DNA of 64,000 nucleotides from Rattus norvegicus (GCF_036323735.1 NC_086039.1:157031627-157095626), one strand, 5' to 3'; numbered from the stretch's first letter, positions 11,700-23,580 are shown. Numbers and translations: made by a program. The notes: generated from the sequence alone by a model not told the origin.

Positions 11700-12118
11700 T
11701 CAAAGAATGGATAAAAAAGGTGGTACATTTACACAATAGAGTATTGCTCAGCCATTAATAACAATAACATTATGAAATGTACAGGCAAATGGATGGAACT
11801 AGAAAATATCATCCTGAGTGAGGTAACCCAGACCCAGAAAGACGACATGTTATGCACTCATTGATAAGTGGATATTAGTCATAAAGTACAGGATAACCAT
11901 GCTATAATCCACAGACCCAAAGAAGCTAAGTAACCAGGAGGGCACAAGGGAGGACTCTTGAATGTCACTCAGAAGCAGAAATAGATTAGATATTGAAGTG
12001 GATGGAGAGAGGTGACTGGGTGGGGAAAGGTTGAAGATAAGAATAGAAGGGATGAGGTGGGGGATGTAAGGAGAGTGTACTGAAAGAGACAAGTAGATTG
12101 GGGAGTTGATATTCTTCA
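11700..12118 (+). mobile_element. L1 ORF2 C-terminal fragment (plus)
   Basis: Sense ggtggtacatttacacaata, gatggaactagaaaatatcatcc, then the polypurine block. Abuts the preceding minus L1 directly. Confidence 0.85.
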
Positions 12119-12380
12119 TGGATTCTCTGTGTTTAAATCAATTCTTGCTATATGACTTTTTTGTTCTGTTTTGAGTGTGGGTGCCACGCAGCCCAGGATG
12201 GCTTCAAACTCACTATGTAATACTGGTTCAGGCCAGAGGAGACTATCAGGTTCCCTGAAACTGGAATTATAGATGTTTAAGAGCTAACATATGTTTACTG
12301 GGAACTGAACCCTAGACCACTGAAAAAGCAACAAGTGCTCTTAACAACTGAACCATGTTTCTAATCCCTATAAATTATTA

Positions 12381-12474
12381 TTTTTTGGTTCTTTTTTTTC
12401 GGAGCTGGGGATCGAACCCAGGGCCTTGCGCTTCCTAGGCAAGCGCTCTACCACTGAGCTAAATCCCCAACCCC
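12381..12474 (-). mobile_element. ID SINE
   Basis: Near-consensus antisense ID flanked by aattatt-type duplication. Confidence 0.95.
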
Positions 12475-12854
12475 AATTATTTTTGATATATAATTTGTCA
12501 TGTTGGCCAGTGGATATGCATTCCCAAGGGACTTTTGTGTTCTTGCCATCAGTTCTAATGCAACCAAGATGCTTGCAGCTCACCACACATTTGTTTTAAC
12601 AGACAGTACTAGGAAATGTGAATCTAGTAAAGCAATTCACAAACACATTTTTAAACATGAGTTCCTATTAAAATGTCCAATTTCCAGTTTTTATTAGATT
12701 TCTTTCCTTTTTACACTGAAAACCAGGATCTGTGGAAATCATTTCTTATTTTCATTGGCTTACAATGTGAAAGCTTGAAAACAATACATATATGAAAGGG
12801 GGAAGACTTCTCTGGGTACAGTAGCTGCTCCCACCTGAGAATTCAGAAGAGATC

Positions 12855-13301
12855 ATCCACACTTTGGTCGTCCTTCTTCTTTAACTTCATGTGCTCTGTG
12901 GATTTTATCTTGGGCAATTCAAGCTTTTGGGCTAATATCCACTTATCAGTGAGTACATACCAAGCATGTTTTCCTGTGATTGGGTTACCTCACTCAGGAT
13001 GATATTTTCTAGTTCATTCCATTTGCCTATGAATTTCATGAAGTCATTGTTTTTGATAGCTGAGTAGTACTCTATTGTGTAGATGTACCACATTTTCTGT
13101 ATCCATTCCTCTGTTGAAGGGCATCTGGGTTCTTTCCAGCTTCTGGCTATTATAAATAAGGCTGCTATGAACATAGTGGAGCATGTGTCTTTGTTATATG
13201 TTGGGGAAGCTTTTGGGTATATGCCCAAGAGAGGTATAGCTGGGTCCTCAGGTCCAATTTTCTGAGGAACCGCTAGACTGGTTTCCACAGTGGTTGTTAC
13301 C
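12855..13301 (-). mobile_element. L1 ORF2 fragment
   Basis: Antisense ORF2 end, from atccacactttggtcgtcc to aaccgctagactgg. Confidence 0.92.
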
Positions 13302-14404
13302 AAGCACAAGGTAGTTAGAAGTGACTCACCTGACCCTACCCAGCTTTAAGTTCATAACCAAATATAGTGCAATGCATTTTGTATTTGGTCTGGCAAAAAC
13401 ATGGCTCACACTCTCAGATTTATATTTATCTACTGGTAAAAATGAGAATAGTTGAACCTGGCAAATATTAGTGTCATTATTGTAGACCCACCCTCCCTAC
13501 CTCCTTGCTGAAGGATCCTGTCTTTGTTCCCCAACTGTTAAATTCAGTAGTGAGGATTCTAACTTCATCAATGAAATAACCTACTAATGGAGTCAAAATT
13601 TGATAGAATTCTTGGGAGATTACCAAAAATATGTTGGTGAAAATGAGTTGCTAGGTATGTACCTTCAAAGGGTATCTTGTCCCTAGGCCTTTCGTTTTTC
13701 TCTGATTACCAGCTGCCATCAACTCCTATAGGTGCCTACCTCCATGACGTGTTTGCCCTGATCCAAGCCTACAGGAGACTGAGCCCATCCACCAAGGGCT
13801 AAAGCCTGCCTTCCTTATAAATTTTTAAGGGTATTTTTAACATCAATAAAATCTCTGATTCTCATGTGACTTTTCCTTAAGGAGACATGAAGAAATGTCT
13901 ACTCACTCCAGATAAAGAAGGCACTGACAGACCAAAGAAAGTGTTACATCTTGGGAAATAAGTGAGTTCATTGGGTTATTCCCAGGAATGTGGGTGACTC
14001 AAAGAGAGCTACACTAGTGGAAAGCCCCTGGGCAATTTGTGGGCAGCTACACCACTAAAGAGTCCCACCAATAACATAGGTGACTCACAGGAAGCTGTAG
14101 CACTAAAAAATGCCACCCACAGCATGCACAATTCATAAAAATCTATACCACTAGTCCCTTCAACCTTCCATCTCCCACACAGGACCTGTGAGCCCCATGA
14201 TCTGCCTGTTTCTCTCTTCATTAGTGAAGGTTGTTTTGGGGTCATTCACAGCTATTCTGATTCAATATTGCAATTGCCATGTCCATACAGTACTAATATA
14301 CTCCTATCAGAGGCTTCAGTGCCAAATGTTTGATGACTTTTTTTTCTCAACCTTTTCCCTTGCCTTCTTTCACATCCACCATGGGCTGTGGGAGGCTTAG
14401 GCTT
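13302..14404. other. Unassigned 1.1-kb stretch
   Basis: No frame or named repeat. At 14007-14160 a loose 48-bp repetition (gctacac-cacta text three or four times) is visible. AATAAA occurs near 13846. Confidence 0.45.
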
Positions 14405-14435
14405 TTTGTTTGTTTGTTTGTTTGTTTGTTTGTTT
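14405..14435 (+). repeat. (TTTG)n microsatellite
   Basis: Seven TTTG units. Confidence 0.95.
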
Positions 14436-14444
14436 TGGGGGGAT

Positions 14445-14998
14445 TTTTGTCAACTTGACACAAGGTAGGGTCATCTGGGAAGAGGGAACCTCAACCAAGT
14501 AAATGCCTCCATTAGTCTGTGGGGACATTTTCTTGATTATTTATTGATGTCAGAGAGCCCAGCTCACTTTAAGAAATGCCACCCTGGGTAGGTGATTCTG
14601 AGTGTTATAAGAAATAAAGGTAAGGGACCAGGGAAATGACTCAGCAAGTAGAGGCACCTACTGTCAAAACTGACAATCTGAGTTCAATTCCTAGGAGCTA
14701 GCTACATGGTAGAAGGAGAGAACTGACTCCCACACATTGTCCTCTGACCTCTGCATACACAAAAATATTAAAATATAATTTAAAGAAGGCAGGCGAGCTA
14801 TGGGGAGCAAGATAGTAAGCAGTGTTCTTCCTTGGTCTCTGTTTCAGTTCCTGCTTCCAAGTTCCTACTTGAGTTCCTGCCATGACTTCCCTCCATGATG
14901 GACTGTGATATGGAACTATAAGCCAAATAAATACTTTAGTTTACAAGTTACTTTTGGTCAGTATTTTGGGACACAACAGAGCAGCTAACTAGGACAGG
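14445..14998 (+). mobile_element. Rodent interspersed repeat (URR1-like), split by a B3
   Basis: gtcaacttgacacaaggtagg to agctaactaggacag is a common rodent repeat, probably of DNA-transposon origin. A B3 at about 14635-14790 interrupts it. Confidence 0.6.
14635..14790 (+). mobile_element. B3 SINE nested in the URR1-like repeat
   Basis: gaaatgactcagcaagtagag, then gagagaactgactcccacac. Confidence 0.85.
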
Positions 14999-15019
14999 CT
15001 GAGATGCGGTTGACAGTAT

Positions 15020-15310
15020 AATGAAGAGTCTAAAGATGTTTTAATATTTAATTGTCATCAAATGAACACAATATAAACTTTACCATGTTAAACATTTCTA
15101 ACCGTGTAGTTCTGTGGTGTCACATATGTGCACATAGTTATGAAACATCACAACCCTCTATCACCAGAGCCTAAACATCTTGCCAAATAAGACTCTGGTC
15201 CCATGAACCACTAACCCCATGCTGTTCTCTCTAGGCCCTGGCATCCATCCTTCCTTATTTTTATGAGTTTGGCTACTCAAGGGACTACTAGTAAATGGAA
15301 TCAAATTGGA
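15020..15310 (-). mobile_element. Ancient L1M fragment
   Basis: Antisense of the old mammalian L1 3' end (taccatgttaaacatttcta, gtgtagttctgtggtg). Confidence 0.7.
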
Positions 15311-15473
15311 ACTGAGTTTGAAAAATTATCCCTTTTAAAACATTTATAAACTAAACAAGAGATAGTAATCAACGGGGAATTCTGTACAATCTAAAGGCTT
15401 GATTCTGCACTAGATTGCAAAAATAAATCTGGTTTGGAATGTGACACTTTTTCAAGCAAAAAAAAAAATGTCG

Positions 15474-15579
15474 GGGGTTGGGGATTTAGCTCAGTGGTAG
15501 AGCGCTTGCCTAGCGAGCGCAAGGCCCTGGGTTCGGTCCCCAGCTCCGGAAAAAAAAAAAAAAAAAGAAAGAAAAAAGA
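15474..15579 (+). mobile_element. ID SINE (plus)
   Basis: ggggttggggatttagctca with internal A/B-box-like text and an A-rich tail. Flanked by aaaaaaaatgtcg copies. Confidence 0.96.
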
Positions 15580-15969
15580 AAAAAAAATGTCGAAAAACTA
15601 AATCTCCAGCACCAGTATAAAAAGGCTGGCATGGTAGTGCCCAGCACTGAAAAGGTCAGAGGATCCAGAGGCTTTTTTCATTAATTTTTATTACATGTAT
15701 ATTCCTAAATATAACCTGCTCAGTCTGTATGTTACTTGAATGGCATAACCAGTTTTCATGTTCTTCCCTAGGGAAGACTGTTTCTCTTACTCTCAATGTT
15801 GCTTAGTGTCCTTTAGTTCTTTGTCAGGGAGACCAAGGGTATAGCTTGATAGTAGAATGCTAGCCCAGCATGCATAAGTTGCACCCCAGCCTCAATATCC
15901 TTTTCAACTTCAGCCTGAGTCAGAAAGGCAACAGAATTTTTGTGTGTGGAGGGAGAAAGCTGAAATTGT

Positions 15970-16430
15970 GGGTTAGCAAAAGATGCTCCTATATATAATA
16001 AGGACACATGCTCCACTATGTTCATAGCAGCCTTATTTATAATAGCCAGAAGCTGGAAAGAACACAGATGCCCTTCAACAGAGGAATGGATACAGAAAAT
16101 GTGGTATATCTACACAATGGAGTACTACTCAGCTATCAAAAACAATGACTTTATGAAATTCATAGGCATCCTGAGTGAGGTAACCCAACCACAGAAAAGC
16201 ACTCATGGTATGCACTCACTGATAAGTGGATATTAGCCCAAATGCTCAAATTACCGAAGATGCAATCCTCAGACCACATGAAGCTCAAGAAGAAGGACGA
16301 CCAAAGTGTGATGCTTCAGTCCTTCTTAAAAGAGGAAACAAAAAATATCCATAGGAGGGGATATGGAGACAAAGTTTGGAGCAGAAACTGAAGGAAAGGC
16401 CATCTAGAGCCTGCCCCACCTGTGAATTCA

Positions 16431-16504
<74 letters not shown>

Positions 16505-16790
16505 TTCTTGGCATCAGCAATATTGTCTGGGTTTGGTGACTGTATATATGATTCGAAGAAGTGCATGCCGACAGGAAACTGATATAGCTGTCTCCTGAGA
16601 GGCTCTGCCAGAGCATGACAAATACAGAGGCAAATGCTCGCAGCCAACCATTGAACTGAGAATGGGGTCCCCATTGGAGGAGTTAGAGAAGGGATTGAAG
16701 GAGCTGAAGGGCCTTGCAATCCCATAGGAAGAACAACAATGCCAACCAACCAGAGTTCCCAGGGACTAAGTCCCTTACAGCTGGTTCTCA
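15970..16790 (+). mobile_element. 5'-truncated L1 with internal micro-inversion
   Basis: Sense ORF2 end and 3' UTR. At 16432-16500 there is a (TA)n tract, followed by about 50 bp in the wrong orientation, then normal sense text from about 16556. Confidence 0.9.
16432..16500. repeat. (TA)34 microsatellite
   Basis: 69 bp of uninterrupted alternating T/A, self-complementary and prone to cruciform formation. Confidence 0.99.
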
Positions 16791-16989
16791 TTGAAGCATT
16801 TTCTCAACTGAGGCTCCTTCCTCTCTGATGACTCTAACTTTTGTCAAGTTGACACACAAATCTACTAGTACTTGTTATTGCTTGTTTATGTTGTTTGGAG
16901 GGTTTCATTCCTTCTCACCTCACCATAGCCTTTACTTTCTGATTTCCTTGCCCTGTTCTCCACCCTGCTTATTGTAACTTCCTTTAAGA

Positions 16990-17515
16990 AGGCACAATGG
17001 GGGGGGGGGGCAGATGGCAACTTGCTCTCGCCACCGTCTCCCTGTCGTCAAGACCCAGTTTTGAGTCACGAACAATGTTGTTTTGTTAGAGCCCCTTTTG
17101 GTTGGCATAGAAGGTTCTCTCAAATCCAGCACATACAACCTTTTATTCTGTAATTCCTGTGGGGCTCCTGTTGGTTTCCATTTATATTCTACCCATACTG
17201 CTCTCGCTGCCTTGAGAGGCCATTTCTGCCTTTCTTGTGATAAAATGCTGTGTTATCTGTTAAAAACAAAGGCCATAGTAAACACATCAGAGATGGGTAT
17301 TCCCAATGTACCTTTACCAGAAAAGATTGCAGAGCAGAAAGAGAAGATAATGGTAGTGCACACTTGTTTCAACTCACTGACGAAGATTCTGAAGGGAAAA
17401 CTCCTCATCAGTCTAACCAAGAAAACTGAACAAGCAAGGAAACAGCACAATCTTGGGCTTCACAGAATGATCAAAGATCTTGCAACATGTGACTCTATTA
17501 CTTTAAATTTATTTT
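16990..17515 (+). pseudogene. Oip5-ps: Oip5 (Mis18-beta) processed pseudogene
   Basis: An intronless copy of the C-terminal two thirds of OIP5/MIS18B, a component of the Mis18 complex that licenses CENP-A loading at centromeres. Recognisable blocks are VTNNVV, LVGIEGSLK, STYNLLFC, PVGFHLYSTH and YLLKTKAIVN. They lie in one frame across what are several exons in the parent, so this is a retrocopy. Part of the zinc-binding Yippee-type domain (CNSCG) is kept. It is dead: there is an in-frame TGA at 17062-17064, and a one-base frameshift near 17390-17399 displaces the ancestral C-terminus (TPHQSNQEN, stop at 17427-17429) into another frame. The 5' part is truncated and no clear poly(A) tail or duplication was found. 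Confidence 0.88.
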
Positions 17516-17693
17516 AGTACATTGATTACATAATGCCTATCTCTGAAAATATATTTCACTACTAATAACCAATTAGCATGCAGTGTCACTTGTGTCCACT
17601 GATGAAAAAAATGAACAGTTGGCCTGGATAAAGAGATGGAGTTAATAGAGATGGTATTTCTACATGCCAGTGACATAATGATAAATACTTGTA

Positions 17694-17815
17694 TTTGTTT
17701 TGAGACAGGGTCTTTCTCTATAGCTTTGTCTGCCCTGGAACTTTCTATGTAGACCACGGTAGCTTTAAACTTACAGAGATCCACATGTGTCTGTTTCCTC
17801 TGCTAGAATTAAGGA
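17694..17815 (-). mobile_element. B1 SINE
   Basis: ttttgagacagggtctttctc antisense B1 tail. Confidence 0.85.
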
Positions 17816-17865
17816 AGAATGTCATTGAGAAATCATTTTTTGCTTATGTAAAATAGATATGTACA

Positions 17866-18008
17866 TTGGAAGGTGGTGGTGCGTGCTTTTAACCCAACAC
17901 TCAGGAGGCAGAAGTGGGTGGATCTTTCAATTCAAGGCCAGTGTGATCTACGGAGTAAGTTCTAGGACAGCCAGGTCTACACAGAGAAACCCTGTCTGGA
18001 ACAAAACA
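17866..18008 (+). mobile_element. B1 SINE
   Basis: ggtggtggtgcgtgcttttaa to gagaaaccctgtctgg. Confidence 0.9.
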
Positions 18009-18374
18009 ACAACAAATATATATTGTAATAAGTAACAGTTAATAAATAGAATACAATGCACAATTTAAAAAAAGAAGGCAAGATCCTCCACTTCTGTGAA
18101 ACAAATATTAAATATAGTACTCTGTCATCGTGATACAGGCACGACTACTTTGCTTAAGATCACAAAAGTGAATGTGGTAACAGCCAGAAAACCAGGGCCT
18201 TACAAGGCTTGTAGCAGTTTGGGTGAAATAACTGGTTCAAGGTGAGAATTTTGGATGACTGAAGAAGCAGGTTGTGGGAATTCACACCAGGTACCAGAAG
18301 CATGTTGTCAGGTTCTGAGATGAGCCATGCAGAAAACTCACAAAAATAATGAAATGATCCAATCTTCACCTTTT

Positions 18375-18515
18375 TGTTTTTTGAAGTAGCTCAGGCATTG
18401 CCTTGAAGTGGAAATAACATAGAGGATTCCTTGAACCCCTGATCCTCCTGCCTCCACCATCCAAATGCTAGGATTAGAGGTGTGTGCCACACATGATGCT
18501 GGATTCCGCAGTAGC
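18375..18515 (-). mobile_element. B1-type SINE, degenerate
   Basis: ctcctgcctccaccatccaa and gctaggattagaggtgtgtg. Confidence 0.7.
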
Positions 18516-18611
18516 TCTTTTGCTTGCTTGCTCTCTTGTTCTCTCATTCTCTCATTATCTCTTTCTCTTCTTCCCCCTCTCTCCTATTGGTTTACTTAAG
18601 ATGTGTTTTCC

Positions 18612-18754
18612 AGGGGCTGAGAAAATAGCTCACTAGTAAAGTGCTTGCCATACATGAATTAGTGAACTCTAGATTCAGTGAGAGAATTGCTTCAAAAATA
18701 GGATAGATAGAAAAGACACCCACCAATGACCTAGGGGTTCAACACACAGACACA

Positions 18755-18802
<48 letters not shown>

Positions 18803-18830
18803 AACAAACAAACACACACACATTTTTAAA
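18612..18830 (+). mobile_element. ID/B4-type SINE leading into (CA)n
   Basis: ggggctgagaaaatagctcactag head; CA run at 18745-18820. Confidence 0.6.
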
Positions 18831-18884
18831 AGCCAGGAACAGAAATTGAAACATAGTCATACTTTACTATGTAAAAAAAAATCA

Positions 18885-19210
18885 ATGTATTTGAATCTAT
18901 TCCAAATCCAAAGTTATGGGCAATGGATAATTCTTACAGACATGATGCGTAGTGAAAGAAACCAAGCAAAAAAAGTATAAATATTGTATAATTTCACTTC
19001 TAGGAGGTCCCCAGAGCAGCCAAACTAACATAAAGTAGAGGAATGGTTGCCAGTGGTTGAAGGGAGAAGGAGCAAGTAAATAGTGCTTAATATGTTCTGA
19101 GTTTCAGTTTTGCAAGATAAAAAAGTTCTGAACTTGGCTGGGCTTGGTGGTGCCTCAGTGTCATGAACATATTGAACTGTACACTTTAAAACAATAAACA
19201 CAGCTCCTAA
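18885..19210 (+). mobile_element. Ancient L1M 3' end
   Basis: tggttgccagtggttgaaggg and ttgaactgtacactttaaaac. Confidence 0.75.
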
Positions 19211-19259
19211 TATGTTATATATATTTTTCCATGATTTTTAAAATATCAAAGAAAATTAT

Positions 19260-20059
19260 CAAATGGTTCCTTGTTCTTTAGCAAAATCAGCTACTGTCTG
19301 TTGCTGATAAAGTCCTTGACCTGCCAGACGAAGATGAGAGCTGAATGAAGGTGACAGGCAGCTTCCAGAACTCCTAATAGGCAATCCTTTATAGAGTCAT
19401 TTAGAAATAGTCAGATTAGAGATAAGTGTGACATCTAATCTTCCAGGCTTCCAGGATACCAGCTGGTACAATGATGCTGGGATGAGGCAGAAAGGAGGAT
19501 GCTGACACCAGAGTTCTTTCTTTTTTCACCCACACCATTGCCCTTGTTCCTCTACATTCCCATTTTTCTCTCCACCTTCACTTTTCATTTCCATTTCCAA
19601 GGCCTCTCTCCTTCCACCCACCCTTTTGCTAGAGCCCAAGGAATTGTCACTAGAGCTGGGGGACTCACATGCCCTCACACATGTTTGGGTACTTTCTAAG
19701 GTAGTAATCTGCTTTAAGCTAAATAAAGACTTGATCTTCTGTTGGCCCTAATCATCAATTAGTACCCAACAGTGCAGAAACTCCAAGACTTAGAACTCAA
19801 TACCTTATTCTACCTTCTCTTCCCCCTCCCACTATTAAACTCCTTCCCCAGGGTTTTGAGGCACTACAGTAAGATATCATAAGCATAATATTGGACAAGT
19901 ACAGGCAAGGAAAAACTAAGAGCTAGCTCTGGAGCTCAGGCAAGGTGGAAGTTCTCCCAGACACCAAGTTCCTGTGCACGTAGATAGTGCTTCACCTTCA
20001 CAAGAAGAGATTATTAGGAGTTCTCAGAGCTTCCTGCCACTTTCTTCAATTCAGCTTTT

Positions 20060-20060
<1 letters not shown>
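19260..20060. other. No feature recognised
   Basis: About 0.8 kb without frame or named repeat. Confidence 0.45.

Positions 20061-20062
<2 letters not shown>

Positions 20063-20118
<56 letters not shown>
20063..20118 (+). repeat. (TC)n microsatellite
   Basis: About 28 TC units. Confidence 0.99.
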
Positions 20119-20120
<2 letters not shown>

Positions 20121-20209
20121 AGGACTTCTGGCGGATACCTGTCTCTTCCATTGAACTCTGAAGTTCATCAATAAGACCAACTACAAGACAAGGAATCGTT
20201 TGACCTTTT

Positions 20210-20690
20210 GTCTTTGACATCTCCAAAATAGTGATAAAACATAAAAAACCTACCATCCTAGCCATTTTCAGATGGACAGTCCACTGGGACTAACATGATC
20301 TTTTTGCTGGGCAGCTGTCAATACCTCCAACTCCAGAATCTGTTCATTTTAGACAACTGAAAGGCTGTACCCATAAAACACCAACTGCCCTGCCCCCTAA
20401 CTCCTGCCAATCACCAGCCTACCTGCTACAAATATGGCTACTCTCGGGACCTCCTAGAACTCAAGTACTTGTCTTTTAATGCCTGGCTCATTTCATGGGG
20501 TTTCATGACTTCATGGACATTCATGTTGCTGCATGTATCAGAATGTCCTTTTTAAAAGATGAGTAATGGATATGCCATGTTTTGTTGAGTCATTCATCTG
20601 TTGCTGCACACTAGACTGGCACCCACCTCATCTCAGAAAGGAATAAGGCTGCTGTCAAGATAGCCGTACAAGTTTTTCTTTGAAACTGTC
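20210..20690 (-). mobile_element. Ancient L1M fragment
   Basis: tcctagccattttcagatgga and tatggctactctcgggacctc are antisense L1M 3' UTR. Confidence 0.7.
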
Positions 20691-21475
20691 GTAAGACCCC
20701 GAAGTGGCCTCACCTCAGGAGGACAACCCACAGAGCACATATTAACAAAGTAACTGCTGCAATAGCATGAGGATATAAGGTTTTTAATCCATGTACGTGG
20801 GGTTGCTCATCCACGCAGGGAGAGGCAACCCTGAACCCAAAAAGTGCACAACTTTTATTCGTTACAGAGGGCAGACTTCAGCAGCAGGGTTAGGTGGCCC
20901 ATTCTCATTGGTGGTACACAGGACAAAGGATCTGGTCAGGTATTGGTTGGCCTGCTCAAGGGGCTGTTCTTAGCTCAATTAGTCACTTTCCTCATCCAGC
21001 CCTATACCTGGCCTTGGTGAATCACTGGGAAAGAGCTAAGTTGGCACATCCCTTGGGGGAGGCGGTGAACTGGGTGGTCAAGCAGGGTCAGGATGACATA
21101 ATGCCGCTGTTCTCAGAATTTACCACAGGGAGGGGTAGGGGGTCTTTCTGAGAACAGTTGTTTTTGTTTTGTCTTAATTAGCTTAGTCAGAATTGCCTCA
21201 ATATCTTGATCACCAAAACTTTATTATATTACTGGGCATCCTGACGTCAGCTGTATCTCTCAGAAAGATCACAGGTTTGTCAGGGGCATCCTGACGTCAG
21301 ATGTATTTCTCAGAAAGGTCACAGGTTTGTCACAGGCATCCTGACGTCAGATGTATTTCTCAAAGCCTTGTTTTTACAGCTTTGTTTTTCACATCTGTGA
21401 AACTTTATTTCTTCAAAACCCTATTTTCAAATCTTTTGGATCATATGATAATTCCATGTTTAAACTTTTTCAAAA
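20690..21475. mobile_element. LTR-like block with CRE tandem array
   Basis: A 0.8-kb low-copy-looking block between an ancient L1M fragment and a B4-type SINE. It contains GC-richer text, a triple 50-bp tandem array (separate entry) and no open frame. LTR identity is suspected from its internal promoter-like repeats only. Orientation is unknown. Confidence 0.35.
21237..21364. repeat. Three 50-bp tandem units each with a perfect CRE
   Basis: The palindrome TGACGTCA (full cAMP response element, CREB/ATF site) occurs at 21242, 21292 and 21342, exactly 50 bp apart, inside repeated ggcatcctgacgtcag and tttctcagaaagg-type text. The third unit is partial. It lies about 3.4 kb upstream of the opsin start. 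Confidence 0.9.
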
Positions 21476-21665
21476 GGGGGCTGGGTCTGTTAGTAGGGTA
21501 CTTGCTTGGCATACAAGCCCTGGGTTCAACCCCCGGCACCACATAAACTAGGTGTTGTGGTTACAATCCCTGTACTTAATGGGTAAAGAGAAGCAGATCC
21601 AGAGCTCAAAGTCATCATCAGCAAATTTGAAATCATCCTGGAAACCATGTCACAAACAAAAACCT
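21476..21665 (+). mobile_element. ID-headed B4-type SINE
   Basis: gggctgggtctgttagtaggg to ccctgggttcaacccccggc, then a B1-like body. Confidence 0.65.
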
Positions 21666-21689
21666 CCCCTATTTCTTGCTGCCAAACTG

Positions 21690-22255
21690 TTTTGCACAGT
21701 GCTTGCACCATCTCTATCTAGTTCTAGAACACTTGCTTGACCCCCAAGGAATTCCCAGTACCCATTGGAGAATTTTTACACTCCAGATTTTATTCCCCTT
21801 CCAGTCCACACCCCCTGACAGTTCCACTTCCCATACCTCCTCCCCATCCAACCCCATCCACCTCACCAGACCTCCCCACTTCCTGGGTCCTCCAGTCTCT
21901 TGAGGGTCAGGTGCATCTTCTCAGACTGAACCCAGACCTGGGAGTCCTCTGCTGTATATGTGTTGGGGTCCTCATCTCAGCTGGTGTATGCTGCCTGGTT
22001 GGTGGTCCAATGTCTGAGAGATCTCGGGTGTCCAGGTTAATTGAGACTGCTGGTCCTCCTACAGGGTTGCCCTCCTCCTCAGCTTCCTCCAGCTTTTCCC
22101 TAATTCAACCACAGGGTCAGCAGCTTCTGTCCATTGGTTGGTTGCACATATCTGCATCTGACTTTTTCAGCTGCTTGTTGGGTCTTTCAGAGGGCAGTCA
22201 TGATAGGACCCTTTCTGTGAATGCCCCATAGCCTCAGTAATGGTGTCAGGTCTTG
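21690..22255 (-). mobile_element. L1 3' UTR fragment (minus)
   Basis: Pyrimidine-rich block at 21790-21880 and cccagacctgggagtcctct in antisense L1 order. Confidence 0.75.
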
Positions 22256-22321
22256 GAGCTGGTGTCAGGACCTTGAGCTGGATCCACCTTTGGGCCTGTC
22301 ACTGGACTTTCTTTTCCTCAG

Positions 22322-22440
22322 GCTCAGTATCTATGCATCACATGTATACAGAGCCCAAAGGTCCCAGAAGAGGGCAATAGCTCCCCTAGAACTAGAGTTA
22401 CAGACAAGACTCAAACACTTTGTAAGTGCTTGGAATGGAA
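22322..22440 (-). mobile_element. B3-type SINE fragment
   Basis: Antisense; cccagaagagggcaatagctcc and tggaacctgc. Confidence 0.55.
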
Positions 22441-22754
22441 CCTGCGTCCATAGTCCTGTGATCCTGTGATTCATTTGGCTGCCAGAAAACATGTGACACT
22501 CTGTGATTCATGCTGCTGTAGACTGCTATGGACAAGGAAGCTTCTTTTGCAGTGGTTTCAATGACTGTAGGCTCATAACTGAGAATTGGAGACATTGAAG
22601 GTTTCTCCAACAATGTCTCTCTCCTATGCCACAAAAAAGAAATAATCTAGACAGGAAGCTTTTGAAGTGTTCTTTAAAACTGTGATAATGATGCTTAAGT
22701 GTAATTTTTCACAGTTTGATGGCTTTTTGTGATGGTGGTAAGTGGGGAGAACTG

Positions 22755-22836
22755 AGTTTTCTTTAAGGAGCTGGCCACAGGGAGTTCGACCATGCTCCAA
22801 TGAATATACATATATATTCATATATATATTCACACA

Positions 22837-22897
<61 letters not shown>

Positions 22898-23036
22898 GCA
22901 GCACAAATTGGACTTGATAGGGGTTTTTAGGAGGAGGGTGCAAGGGTGAAAAGGCAGACCTGAGAGGAATGGAAATCAAGTGATCAGGGTTCATTGTATG
23001 AAATTCCCAAATAATTAATAAAAATATTATGTTGGG
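22755..23036 (+). mobile_element. L1 3' end with expanded AC microsatellite
   Basis: gagctggccacagggagttcg, then (AC)n at 22831-22888 within the L1 text, then ggttcattgtatgaaattccc and a tail. Confidence 0.75.
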
Positions 23037-23454
23037 GAAAAATAAAAGTAGTAAGTCTTTAAAAATATTCTAGATATTGGTAAAGGAGAAAGGTAAACAA
23101 AGGAGGTTGGGTTTGAGCAGTGCCTGTGTTGAAATCTTATACCTAATTCTTCTAATATATAAATCAATACATGCTACTAAAATATTTTTAAAGTCTTAAT
23201 CAAAAGATTTATCATGAATAACCAAAATTAAAGCATGCAGAGCGGTGTTTAGAGTAATTTTCCATAAATCTTTCAAATGATTAGAACTTCGATGCATACA
23301 TTCTAGGCTTCCTAGTAAATTTTTCAATAATATAAACGAATACTTTTCAAAATCCTGTATCACAAATGCCATTTAATTAAAAAGATATCTTCAATCACCT
23401 CCCCCTACACACTGCAGGAACTTAGAAATAAAGACAAAATGACAAAAAAAAGTT

Positions 23455-23580
23455 ACTCTCATCTCCCTTCCTCGAATGTACTGGTAATAACTTATTTACT
23501 TTCTGTCTCTACGGATTTGCCTTCTCTTTATACTTGACATCATAGAACCATATCTAAATGACTTTTGGTGTGAGTTCTAT
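23455..23580 (-). mobile_element. Ancient L1M fragment
   Basis: ttctgtctctacggatttgcc in antisense L1M context. Confidence 0.6.

Noticed and set aside
15474..15550. tRNA-like sequence with A/B-box-like motifs
   Set aside because: It is an ID SINE with an A tail, one of eight near-identical copies, not a tRNA gene.
16285..16791. 168-codon minus-strand frame
   Set aside because: Translated L1 3' UTR and (TA)n repeat.
21237..21364. CRISPR-like array of spaced repeats
   Set aside because: Only three units, contiguous 50-bp tandem repetition without unique spacers, in a mammalian genome.
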